Shown here: one piece after another, positions 35,006 through 43,028 of the stretch
Layout of the letters: every line of letters starts with the position of its first letter
Numbering within the stretch: position 1 is the stretch's first letter
DNA from: Solimonas variicoloris DSM 15731
GTDB taxonomy: Bacteria; Pseudomonadota; Gammaproteobacteria; Nevskiales; Nevskiaceae
Reading direction: 5' to 3'
DNA: 64,000 bases
Assembly (NCBI RefSeq): GCF_000382285.1
Contig: NZ_KB907936.1
Span: 39,266 to 103,265, forward strand
Translations under genes and position numbers: made by a program
Notes under the pieces: model-generated
The model's input: the letters and a program-made list of their open reading frames with translations, nothing else
Told to the model about the DNA's origin: nothing
Databases searched by the model: none

Positions 35006-35034
35006 AAAAATGACGAAGCCGCCCTGCGGCGGCC
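35006..35034 (-). terminator. Hairpin with delayed T-tract before the 246-aa gene
   Basis: Read leftward, a perfect 6-bp stem GCCGCC/GGCGGC (7 with a flanking mismatch) with a 4-base loop is followed after seven bases by TTTTT, directly abutting the GGAG of the 246-aa gene. It may end the ParB-like transcript or act as an attenuator. Confidence 0.5.
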
Positions 35035-35120
35035 TGTGTGTGGTGAGGGTTGATCCGCCCCCTTGGTGGTGTGCTGGCTTGGTCATTTATTGGCCAATGA
35101 GTTTTCGCGCACTGAGGGCT

Positions 35121-35211
35121 GAAACGTAGCTGTGATGCGGGTCTCCGGGCCGCGTGTACTACCTGACTGTGAAATTTTCACAAACCGCTCGGAAACGTAG
35201 CTGTGAAGCGG
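35121..35211. repeat. Direct repeats and palindrome downstream of the ParB-like gene
   Basis: The 220-bp spacer between two leftward operons contains a 20-bp direct repeat with one mismatch (GAAACGTAGCTGTGATGCGG at 35121-35140, GAAACGTAGCTGTGAAGCGG at 35192-35211; 71-bp period). A 15-bp palindrome TGTGAAATTTTCACA (35168-35182) lies between the copies. The layout suits a centromere, replication iterons, an operator or a packaging site. It lies immediately 3' of a ParB-like gene. Confidence 0.6.
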
Positions 35212-35214
35212 CTT

Positions 35215-35970
35215 TCACGCGTGGCCAGTGTCCTGCATCCACTGAGCGTCGGGCAGTGTGCCGGCGGGGCCTTTCCGTATGGCTGCGAGGGTTGCTTGCA
35301 GCTCCCGCGCGAGCGCCGTGCGTGTCCGCCGGTCGCTGAGGTGGGGCACGGCGGCACGAAGCTCCCTAAGCGCCGTCTGTGCCCGCTCCACCGCTGCCCG
35401 ATTCGCATCCGCTGCGGGGTCGAAGGGCGCCGCCTGATCCCCGCCGGGTTCCCCGCTGGTCATCTCGGCGTGCACCTTCGGCCGATCTTGCTCCAGCCAG
35501 TTCAACACGGTGCGGTAGGACACCCTGCCGGCAAGTGGTCCTGCTGCAAGCTCACGACTCGACATGACGCGGCCCTGGCCTTTCCGATGGGCATTCGCGT
35601 CTACGAACATCAACAGGCAGCGGCGTAGGTCCTTCTTGGACAGTCCGAGGCCGTGGGTCATGTTCGACGCCAGCGCGAGCCTTACCGCGTCCGCGTGGCT
35701 CAGTCCTTCGACGCAGTGCGCCTTGATCTCGTGCCCGCCGTTCTTGCGGACAGCTGCCAGCCGATGCGCGCCAGACAGTAGGACGTAGGCGCCGCCTAGC
35801 GCGGTGACAACGATCGGCGGGAAGGTCACGCCCTGCGCCATCGCTTCGGCGTATTCGCGGACCTTCCGGGGGTCAGTGCCGTCCTCGCGGACTTGATAAG
35901 CCGGCAGCTCGGCGACGTCGGCGATACCCAGCGTGATCGGCTTGGGCTCGACGGCGGCCCCGGCGTTCAC
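35215..35970 (-). CDS. ParB/Srx-domain protein
   Basis: The 251-residue protein has a ParB N-terminal-like domain: LGIADVAELPAYQVREDGTDPRKVREYAEAM, PPIVVTALGGAYVLLSGAHRLAAVRKNG (the SGxHR...A box near residues 67-80), followed by HADAVRLALASNMTHGLGLSKKDLRRC and an HTH-like stretch SSRELAAGPLAGRVSYRTVLNWL. Such proteins act in partition, transcription or as nucleases and are often beside terminase genes in phages. The start is GTG 35970, overlapping the upstream stop as GTGA. No ParA partner is present. Confidence 0.82.
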   Translation of the reverse strand: MNAGAAVEPKPITLGIADVAELPAYQVREDGTDPRKVREYAEAMAQGVTFPPIVVTALGGAYVLLSGAHRLAAVRKNGGHEIKAHCVEGLSHADAVRLALASNMTHGLGLSKKDLRRCLLMFVDANAHRKGQGRVMSSRELAAGPLAGRVSYRTVLNWLEQDRPKVHAEMTSGEPGGDQAAPFDPAADANRAAVERAQTALRELRAAVPHLSDRRTRTALARELQATLAAIRKGPAGTLPDAQWMQDTGHA

Positions 35971-36263
35971 CAGAGTGCCCCCGCCGGCTCATCGAAGGAA
36001 GGGATGCCCTCCATCAGCTTCTTAAGCCCCGCGCCGTGGTTGTGCATGTCGAGGCTGCCGAGGGTCGCTAGCGAGACACCCGAATCAGCGAGGAATCGCT
36101 GCGCCGCCACCAGCTCGGCCGCAGTGGCATCCCCGGCCGCTTCGAGGTTCCGCACGTGGTGCTTCAGCGCCGCCCGCCAAAGACGCCGCAGCAGCGCCAC
36201 GTCGTCCTCGGGGGCGCTCTGGGGCACTTGCGGGTCCTCCTGCTGTTTCGCCCGCCGGGTCAT
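35967..36263 (-). CDS. Small terminase-subunit-like protein (98 aa)
   Basis: The protein reads MTRRAKQQEDPQVPQ, then a helical block LLRRLWRAALKHHVRNLEAAGDATAAELVAAQRFLADSGV. The L......L...I..GEATA.EL..A..FL.DNG pattern is that of small terminase subunits or DNA maturases of T7-like and related phages. Small terminases choose the DNA to be packaged. It is ATGA-coupled to the gene before it and GTGA-coupled to the ParB-like gene. No large terminase is present. Length is short for the family, so the call is tentative. Confidence 0.5.
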   Translation of the reverse strand: MTRRAKQQEDPQVPQSAPEDDVALLRRLWRAALKHHVRNLEAAGDATAAELVAAQRFLADSGVSLATLGSLDMHNHGAGLKKLMEGIPSFDEPAGALW

Positions 36264-36622
36264 CGCGAGGCCCCTTCGAGTGCCCGCAGGTGATCCGCAT
36301 GGGTGTGTGCCGCGACGATGAACGGCAGCAGAGCGCGCGCGCGCGGCTCGTCCTCGACCGCGTCGGCGATCTCGTTCGCCAGCAATCGCACGGCGGCGCG
36401 TTCCATTGCTGCTTGTGACAGCGTGGCGCCGTACATGCGCTGGGCCAGTGCCGTGGCGATCTGGAGCTTCGCAGCTTCGTGGTCCCGCAGGCGCATGAAT
36501 CGAAGGGGCTTGTCGAGGTCCGGACGCCCGCGCGGCGTCGGGATCAGGCTCCGGCATTCAGCGCGGAGGGTCGGCCAGAAGGCGGGTTCGTAGGGCTGCT
36601 TGGTCAATGTGGAAGTGCTCAT
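36260..36622 (-). CDS. Hypothetical element protein (120 aa), first gene of the leftward operon
   Basis: A helical protein starting MSTSTLTKQPYEPAFWPTLR, with LRDHEAAKLQIATALAQRMYGATLSQAAMERAAVRLLANEIADAVEDEPRARALLPFI. The family is not recognised. ATG 36622 is preferred over a longer upstream frame because the longer version would read through an intrinsic-terminator hairpin. It is ATGA-coupled to the small-terminase-like gene. Confidence 0.6.
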   Translation of the reverse strand: MSTSTLTKQPYEPAFWPTLRAECRSLIPTPRGRPDLDKPLRFMRLRDHEAAKLQIATALAQRMYGATLSQAAMERAAVRLLANEIADAVEDEPRARALLPFIVAAHTHADHLRALEGASR

Positions 36623-36929
36623 GGTGGTAAGGCTTCTAAGTTGCAAAAAAGGGGGCAACCGAGGGGCTGCCTTGTGTGGGGCAGGTGGCCGGTCGTGTGC
36701 ATAGACGGGCCATAATTCCAAGTGATTGATTTCACTAGGATGTCCGTCAGGTGCCCTGTAGGCGTCCCCGTGGTGCCGAATCAAAGAGACAAACCCGCGT
36801 TACGCGCGCTTGGCGGGCGCTGCTGTGCCCGGATGGTGTGCAGCCGCGCGCGCACCGCTCGCCTGTACGCACACGGCGCCGTTTTCAGCGACGGTGCGTG
36901 CCTGTTACCTTCTGAAAAAGGGGGGCGCT
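36623..36929. other. Divergent intergenic region (307 bp)
   Basis: This spacer separates the leftward phage-type operon from the rightward membrane-protein gene. Apart from the hairpin at 36645-36671 it has a more AT-rich stretch around 36715-36740 that could hold the leftward promoter. I find no gene and no repressor-like palindrome in it. Confidence 0.5.
36645..36671 (-). terminator. Intrinsic terminator just upstream of the leftward operon
   Basis: Read leftward, GGCAGCC (36671-36665) pairs with GGTTGCC (36660-36654) with one G-U wobble and a 4-base loop, then CCC and TTTTTT (36650-36645). It ends only 22 bp before the ATG of the first operon gene, so it either ends a lost upstream gene or attenuates the operon leader. 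Confidence 0.75.
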
Positions 36930-37316
36930 GTGGAATCTTCGGACGCTGTTGCGACGGACTCGCGGTTCTACGCAAGGGCTGAACTCGCGGAGCGCGTCGG
37001 CTGGGTCGCTTTCTTGGGGCTACTGTTGGCGGGCTACGCGCTCAACAGCCTGTTCCTGTTCCAGCTGGCGACTTTTTTCGGGCCGCTCTTTGCCGCTTGG
37101 TGGCACTTCCGCTACTGGCGCGCATCGCGCGGCGACGGACCACCGTTTGGTCTGCTCGTGGTCTGTGTGCTGCTGGCCATCGCGTACTTCTGGTCGAGCT
37201 TGGATAACGCCTCGCGGTGGGGCTACTTGAAGCGCCGCTGTGAGGCATCCGCCGACGGCATGGTGCGGGCTGGTAGCGTGTGCGAGCTGATCGTCGCTGA
37301 GGCGCCGGCCGACTGA
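36930..37316 (+). CDS. Small membrane protein (128 aa), possible accessory (moron) gene
   Basis: GTG 36930 is chosen because a GGGGGG ribosome site lies just upstream; a longer frame exists but is unconvincing. The product has two or three membrane segments (about residues 18-50, WVAFLGLLLAGYALNSLFLFQ and ATFFGPLFAAWWHFRYW; about 60-78, PPFGLLVVCVLLAIAYFWSS) and a Cys-containing tail (RRCEASADGMVRAGSVCELIV). It is the only rightward gene in the middle of the element. Superinfection exclusion is a reasonable guess from position and topology only. Confidence 0.6.
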   Translation: MESSDAVATDSRFYARAELAERVGWVAFLGLLLAGYALNSLFLFQLATFFGPLFAAWWHFRYWRASRGDGPPFGLLVVCVLLAIAYFWSSLDNASRWGYLKRRCEASADGMVRAGSVCELIVAEAPAD

Positions 37317-37376
37317 TTTGCCGCCGCGGCCCCGCGCTTGGCGGGCGCTCTCGTTACGTCCTGCGCTCCGTGCTTT

Positions 37377-37481
37377 CTACGCCGTGCAGTACCGCTTAAC
37401 TGTGGCCGTGCTGGCCTCAAAGTGTTCGGCGGTCTCTTTGATGCTCGCGCTGTTCTCCTTGCGCCGCGCCTGCACGGCCCG
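37377..37481 (-). pseudogene. HTH tail, possibly of a second serine recombinase
   Basis: The last 34 codons of this frame (RAVQARRKENSASIKETAEHF...) encode a compact HTH like those at the C-terminus of resolvases. It is fused in frame to the broken IS481 transposase immediately upstream, so it looks like the surviving 3' end of a gene into which or beside which the transposase remnant was joined. Confidence 0.4.
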
Positions 37482-37980
37482 CGTGCCGTGCTCGGCAAAC
37501 CAGACCAGCGCACGTTCCAGACAGCCCGTCGTCATGGCTTTTCGCTCGTCGGCGAGGACTTCGGTGTAGGCCGGACGGCTGTGATCGTCTACGGCCAGGT
37601 GCGGGACTTCCCAGCCGGCACCCCGCGGGTGGTCGCGCCGATCGCCGGTGACACGGTGCCGGTCCTTTCGATCCGCCCGAGCTTCTTGGTATCCAGGTGC
37701 AGCATCTCGCCCGGTCGCTCGCGCTCGTAGCGCACGACGACAGGCCGCGGCTCCATCGGCGGTAATCGGCTCCAGCCGTTGCTGGCTACAAACCGACGCA
37801 CCGTCGCGTGCGGTCGTCCCAAGGCTGCGGCGATGTCGCGGATCGGCCAGCGAGCGGACCGCATCGCCAGCGCCTGGTCTCGTTCCTCGGTGGGTAGCGC
37901 GCAACGGACCCGACGCGGCCGACCGAAGCGGTCCCGAAGTCCCTTTTCACCTTCACAGCCGGATGCACAACCTAGCGAAC
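37482..37980 (-). pseudogene. IS481-type transposase remnant (truncated at both ends, frameshifted)
   Basis: One frame gives GLRDRFGRPRRVRCALPTEE, an HTH (IRDIAAALGRPHATVRRFV) and YERERPGEMLHLDTKKLGRI. A second frame continues with RVTGDRRDHPRGAGWEVPHL, AVDDHSRPAYTEVLADERK and FAEHG. Together they match the middle of an IS481-family transposase with one frameshift near 37660-37690. The N-terminal HTH and the second half of the catalytic core, including the later Asp and Glu, are missing, so it is inactive. Confidence 0.8.
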
Positions 37981-37997
37981 CTTCACATTCAGGGGGC

Positions 37998-38576
37998 TCA
38001 GGCAGGCCCGGCAAGCGCCCGGTAGATCGACTGCCGGCTCGTCCCGTATTCCTTCGCCAGCGTCGACACCGACGCGCCCGCCGCATGCTGCGCGCGCACC
38101 TTGGCGGCCTTCTCGGCATCCAGCGAGGCCCTGCGGCCGACCTTGACCCCTTGGGCGACCGCTCGCTGCATCCCGGAGCGAGTGCGTTCCTTGAGTAGGT
38201 CTAGCTCGAACTCGGCCACCGCGTTGATGACCTGCATCGTCATCTTCCCGGCTGCGCTCGTCAGATCGACGCCGCCGAGCGCAAGGCAGTGGACCCGCAC
38301 CCCTTGCTCCGCCAGCTCTTCGACGGTCTGGCGCACGTCTACGGCGTTACGGCCGAGGCGGTCCAGCTTGGTGACGACGAGCACGTCCCCGCGTTCCAGT
38401 CTCTCGCGCAGCTTTCGCAAGCCGGGCCGCTGCCGGGCATGGCTCGACCCGCTGATCGTCTCGGCGACGATGCGGTGCGGCTGCACATCGAAGCCGGCCG
38501 CCTTGATCTCCCTGACTTGGTTCTCGGTGGTCTGGTCGGCAGTGGACACTCGGCAGTAGGCAAAGACTCGGGACAA
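37998..38576 (-). CDS. Serine recombinase (Tn3-type resolvase)
   Basis: The 192-residue protein starts at TTG 38576 with GGAG 8 nt upstream; earlier in-frame ATGs (38612, 38621) fall in repeat sequence and would give a non-conserved N-terminal extension. It shows VFAYCRVSTADQ with the catalytic Ser (residue 11), the ISGSSHARQRPGLRKLRERLERGDVLVVTKLDRLGRN core, and a C-terminal HTH (ASVSTLAKEYGTSRQSIYRAL). Resolvases of this size resolve multimers or cointegrates. Its presence with a ParB-like gene suggests a replicating circular phase. Confidence 0.9.
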   Translation of the reverse strand: MSRVFAYCRVSTADQTTENQVREIKAAGFDVQPHRIVAETISGSSHARQRPGLRKLRERLERGDVLVVTKLDRLGRNAVDVRQTVEELAEQGVRVHCLALGGVDLTSAAGKMTMQVINAVAEFELDLLKERTRSGMQRAVAQGVKVGRRASLDAEKAAKVRAQHAAGASVSTLAKEYGTSRQSIYRALAGPA

Positions 38577-38598
38577 GTTCGGTTCTCCAGTGTACGAA

Positions 38599-38693
38599 AT
38601 GGGTGTCCGCATCTTACCCATGCGTCCGTTATTGTCAACCCTAGGTTATGGACGGTGTCCCGACGGGTGTCCGAAAAGGACCCGTTTCGGACA
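38599..38693. repeat. Candidate res site of the resolvase
   Basis: Three inverted repeats lie directly upstream of the resolvase: ATGGGT-N11-ACCCAT (38599-38621), a 32-bp imperfect repeat with CGTCC/GGACG ends (38623-38654), and a perfect TGTCCGAAA-N8-TTTCGGACA (38668-38693). GTCCG/CGGAC-type half-sites recur. Three subsites beside the gene is the usual layout of Tn3-family res sites. Confidence 0.6.
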
Positions 38694-38863
38694 GCGCTGG
38701 AGCCCTCTGCGGTGCGCCAGCCGGACCACCCCTGTTGTTCCGCTGGCCGACCGGGCACCCCCTACGGGGGGAAGCCGACCGCCGCCGTAACGGTATTGCC
38801 TCCTCGGATTTTTCGGCCCGAACATCGCGGGCACTGCGTGTCTCGCTCTGCACTCGACTGCGC

Positions 38864-38932
38864 TACAATCCCGCGGCTACGGCCTAGGTGGTCCTCCGCA
38901 TGGGTCCGGCGCATCCGCTTAGGTGGTGCGCA
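38864..38932 (+). promoter_or_regulatory. Possible outward promoter and hairpin near the right end
   Basis: A TACAAT box (38864-38869) reads toward attR and tig, but no good -35 is visible 16-18 bp upstream. Downstream, GCGCATC and GGTGCGC (about 38909-38931) form a 7-bp stem with one wobble. These could replace the tRNA-Leu promoter for tig or be integrase arm sites. The remaining sequence between 38694 and 38972 holds no gene I can support. Confidence 0.3.
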
Positions 38933-38972
38933 AGCGTCTGATTTATCAAGAAAGTTCGGCGATATGCGGGGC

Positions 38973-38997
38973 GTTCGAGTCTCGCCTTTCGCACCAG
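38973..38997 (+). repeat. attR core (25 bp)
   Basis: This is the second copy of the tRNA-Leu 3' end, identical over 25 bp to 26703-26727. No tRNA body precedes it, so it marks the right end of the integrated element. The tig start is 49 bp further on. Confidence 0.92.
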
Positions 38998-39046
38998 AGC
39001 CGCTTTCGAAGAAAGCCAAAACTCACAAGACCTCAGAGTGTTAGAA

Positions 39047-40372
39047 ATGGAAGTTCATGTCGATTCGCCGGGCGGACTGCGCCGGCAGATGCGTGTCCGT
39101 GTGCCCGCCGAGCAGGTCGCCAAGGCGGTCGATGAGCGTCTCAACAAGCTGGCCCGCCGTGCCAAGCTGCCGGGCTTCCGCCCGGGCAAGGCGCCGCGCA
39201 AGGTCGTCGAGCAGCAATATGGCGATTCGGCGCGCATGGAGGCGATCTCCGATCTGGTCAACCAGACCTATCCGCAGGCGCTGAGTCAGGCGGGCGTCAA
39301 TCCGGCCGGCCAGCCGCAGATCGACATCACCGCCGAGAAGGCGGGCGAGGCCTTCGAGTACGTCGCGCACTTCGAGGTCTATCCGGAAATCCAGCTGACC
39401 GCGCTCGATGCGCTGCAGATCGAGAAGCCGGCGGTCGAGGTGACCGAAGCCGACATCGACCGCCTCATCGGCAATCTGCGCAAGGCGCGTCGCGAGTTCA
39501 ACGATGTGAGCCGCGCGACGCAGAACGGCGACCTGGTCAAGATCGACTTCCTCGGCAAGGTCGACGGCGAGGCCTTCGCCGGCGGCGAAGGCAAGGACGT
39601 GCAGTTCGAGCTCGGCGAGGGACGTTTCCTGCCGGATCTCGAAAACGGCATCGTCGGTCATGCGGCCGGCGAGACGTTCACCGTCGACGTCAAGTTCCCG
39701 GATGACTATCGCGCCGAGAACCTGCGCGGCAAGACGGCGCAGTTCGAGGTGACCGTCAAGGAAGTCCGCGAGCCGAAGCTGCCGGAGATCGATGCCGAGT
39801 TCCTCAAGGCCCACCAGGTCGAGGAAGCCGAGGGCGAGGCCGGCCTGCGCGCCAAGTGCAAGGCGGCGCTCGAGAAGGAGCGCGACAAGGCGATTCAGAA
39901 CCGCCTCAAGAGCCAGGCGCTCGAACAGCTGCTGAAGGCCAATCCGATCGAACTGCCACAGGCGCTGATCCAGCAGGAAATCCCGCGTCTGCGCGAGGAA
40001 GCGGCGGCGCGCATGAACATGGCGAACCTCGATCCGGCCAAGCGTTCGCAGCTGCTGCCGGACGCCCTTTTCGAGAAGACGGCGGGTCAGCGCGTGGCGC
40101 TCGGCCTGCTGGTCGGCGAAGTCATCAAGGCCAAGGACATCAAGCTCGATACGGCGCGTGTCGACGCCGCGCTCGATGCGATGGCCGCCGACTACGAGCA
40201 GCCGGATCAGGTGAAGGCCTACTACCGCTCGCGTCCGGACCTGCTGCAGGGCCTGCGCGCGATGGTGCTCGAGGACCAGGTGGTCGACGCTCTGGTCGCC
40301 GGCGTCACGCCGCTCGAAAAGGCGCTGAGCCTCGAAGAGCTGCTCAACCCGCAGGCGGCAGCCGGCGCCTGA
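39047..40372 (+). CDS. tig: Trigger factor
   Basis: Trigger factor is a ribosome-bound chaperone with peptidyl-prolyl isomerase activity. The 441-residue protein has the N-terminal ribosome-binding domain with the signature loop [19 protein letters not shown], the FKBP-like domain ([20 protein letters not shown]) and a long helical C-terminal domain. ATG 39047 matches the family N-terminus ([15 protein letters not shown]); GTG 39038 would add three residues. It leads tig-clpP-clpX. The integrated element now separates it from the tRNA-Leu gene that originally lay just upstream. Confidence 0.96.
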   Translation: MEVHVDSPGGLRRQMRVRVPAEQVAKAVDERLNKLARRAKLPGFRPGKAPRKVVEQQYGDSARMEAISDLVNQTYPQALSQAGVNPAGQPQIDITAEKAGEAFEYVAHFEVYPEIQLTALDALQIEKPAVEVTEADIDRLIGNLRKARREFNDVSRATQNGDLVKIDFLGKVDGEAFAGGEGKDVQFELGEGRFLPDLENGIVGHAAGETFTVDVKFPDDYRAENLRGKTAQFEVTVKEVREPKLPEIDAEFLKAHQVEEAEGEAGLRAKCKAALEKERDKAIQNRLKSQALEQLLKANPIELPQALIQQEIPRLREEAAARMNMANLDPAKRSQLLPDALFEKTAGQRVALGLLVGEVIKAKDIKLDTARVDAALDAMAADYEQPDQVKAYYRSRPDLLQGLRAMVLEDQVVDALVAGVTPLEKALSLEELLNPQAAAGA

Positions 40373-40490
40373 TTCACGTAGTCTCGGCATCGGGCGGAGC
40401 CGCGCCGGCTTGAACGGCGCGGCTCCGCCTCCATGCTGTCTGGGAGCCCGCGCGCTTCCGATCCTCCACCCCCGATTTCCGAGCAACGCC

Positions 40491-41111
40491 ATGACCGACA
40501 TTGTGACCCGCGCCCAGTACCTCGTCCCGATGGTGATCGAGCAGACTGCCCGCGGCGAGCGCTCGTTCGACATTTATTCGCGCCTGCTCAAGGAGCGCGT
40601 GATCTTCATCGTCGGACCGATCGAGGATCACATGGCGAACCTGATCGTGGCGCAGCTGCTGTTCCTCGAATCCGAGAACCCGGACAAGGACATCCACGTC
40701 TACATCAACTCGCCGGGCGGTGTGATCACGGCCGGCCTGTCGATCTACGACACGATGAAGTTCATCAAGCCCGACGTGTCGACGATGTGCATCGGCCAGG
40801 CGGCCAGCATGGGCGCATTCCTGCTGGGCGCCGGCGCCAAGGGCAAGCGCTTCGCGCTGCCGAATGCGCGGATGATGATCCATCAGCCGTCCGGCGGCGC
40901 GCAGGGCCAGGCCAGCGATATCGAGATCCAGGCCCGCGAGATCCTCTACCTGCGCGAGAAGCTCAACAAGCTGATGGCCGAGCACACCGGGCAGCCGCTC
41001 GACAAGATCGAGCGCGACGTCGAGCGCGACTATTTCATGAATGCCGAGCAGGCCAAGGAATACGGTCTGATCGACCAGATCCTGGTCCAGCGGGGCGGTT
41101 CTGCCGCCTGA
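40491..41111 (+). CDS. clpP: ATP-dependent Clp protease proteolytic subunit
   Basis: ClpP forms the tetradecameric serine protease chamber fed by ClpX. The 206-residue protein has the catalytic triad Ser106 (GQAASMGAF), His131 (MMIHQPSGG) and Asp180, and the usual [19 protein letters not shown] strand. ATG 40491 gives the family-length product with a short propeptide ([18 protein letters not shown]). It lies between tig and clpX. Confidence 0.97.
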   Translation: MTDIVTRAQYLVPMVIEQTARGERSFDIYSRLLKERVIFIVGPIEDHMANLIVAQLLFLESENPDKDIHVYINSPGGVITAGLSIYDTMKFIKPDVSTMCIGQAASMGAFLLGAGAKGKRFALPNARMMIHQPSGGAQGQASDIEIQAREILYLREKLNKLMAEHTGQPLDKIERDVERDYFMNAEQAKEYGLIDQILVQRGGSAA

Positions 41112-41210
41112 ACGGCGTTGTCAGGACGCCCGGCGAGGCGAGTTTTGCAGAAAAATGACCCTGTGCTATACAGGAGTCGCCGGGCATCAACGCCCGGATG
41201 AGGATGTGAG

Positions 41211-42482
<1,272 letters not shown>

Positions 42483-42501
42483 GCTGCGTGCCGTGTACGC
42501 C

Positions 42502-42528
42502 AAAGAGCCCCGCATCGCGGGGCTCTTT
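42502..42528. terminator. Perfect 12-bp hairpin after clpX
   Basis: AAAGAGCCCCGC (42502-42513) pairs perfectly with GCGGGGCTCTTT (42517-42528) around a 3-base loop, 19 bp after the clpX stop. The AAA/TTT ends make it usable in both directions. The open reading frame of the next gene runs through it, which bears on that gene's start. Confidence 0.7.
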
Positions 42529-42531
42529 GCG

Positions 42532-43005
42532 TTGCGGCCGCTGTTCTGGGCGCTGCTGCTGGCGCTATGCGCCTGGCCGGCGGCAGCCTGGGAGTGCGAT
42601 GCGGCGCAGGTGCTGCGCGTGCACGACGGCGATACCGTCACGATGCGCTGCGAGTCTGGCAAGCCGGTGAAGCTGCGCCTGGCGTCGGTCGATGCGCCGG
42701 AGCTGCATCAGGCTGGCGGCGCGGCGTCGCGCGACGCGCTGGCGGCGCTGCTGGCGCACGGCACGGTGCGCGTGCAGTCGCGCGCCGTCGATCGCTACGA
42801 GCGCGTCATCGCCGAGCTGCGTGTCGATGGCGAGGAGGTCGGCCTGCGTCTCGTCGAGCAGGGCCAGGCCTGGTGCGGGATGCGGCCGAGCGCGGCCTGC
42901 CGTGCCGCGCAGGCGGCGGCGCGCTCGGCGGGACGCGGCCTGTGGGCGGAGCCGTCGCCGCAGGCGCCGTGGCAGTGGCGCCGCGCGCATCCGCGCACCG
43001 ACTGA
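42532..43005 (+). CDS. Secreted thermonuclease (SNase-like) family protein
   Basis: The protein has a signal peptide (RPLFWALLLALCAWPAAAW) and an SNase-like OB fold: VLRVHDGDTVTMRCESGKPVKLRLASVDAPE, with DGDT and DAPE catalytic or calcium-site motifs, followed by VDRYERVIAEL, where RYER carries an active-site Arg, and GLRLVEQGQAWC. I place the start at TTG 42532, just after the hairpin, because it begins the signal peptide; ATG 42451 or GTG 42469 would put the clpX terminator inside the gene. The start is uncertain. Four or more Cys in the mature part suggest disulfides. Confidence 0.82.
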   Translation: MRPLFWALLLALCAWPAAAWECDAAQVLRVHDGDTVTMRCESGKPVKLRLASVDAPELHQAGGAASRDALAALLAHGTVRVQSRAVDRYERVIAELRVDGEEVGLRLVEQGQAWCGMRPSAACRAAQAAARSAGRGLWAEPSPQAPWQWRRAHPRTD

Positions 43006-43028
43006 AAGCGTCGCCGCGACAGCCCGCT

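Larger units (their letters stand above)
26703..38997. mobile_element. 12.3-kb integrative element in tRNA-Leu (candidate phage satellite or plasmid-like satellite)
   Basis: Identical 25-bp repeats flank the segment; the left copy is the 3' end of tRNA-Leu and the right copy is an orphan. Inside are a tyrosine integrase facing inward at the left end, a leftward coupled operon set of phage-type genes (36622 to 28498), a divergent membrane protein, a serine resolvase with a candidate res site, and transposase remnants. I find no capsid, portal, large terminase, tail or lysis genes. The large intact frames with ATGA overlaps and clear hairpins argue against simple decay. A prophage that lost its head module is the alternative. 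Confidence 0.88.

Noticed and set aside
37998..38621. Resolvase start at ATG 38621 or 38612
   Set aside because: These lie in the inverted-repeat region, give a non-conserved extension and lack a good ribosome site; TTG 38576 has GGAG 8 nt upstream and the family length.
38973..38997. A second tRNA-Leu gene at the right end of the element
   Set aside because: Only the T-arm and acceptor 3' strand are present; no acceptor 5' strand, D-arm or anticodon arm can be found upstream, so it is attR only.
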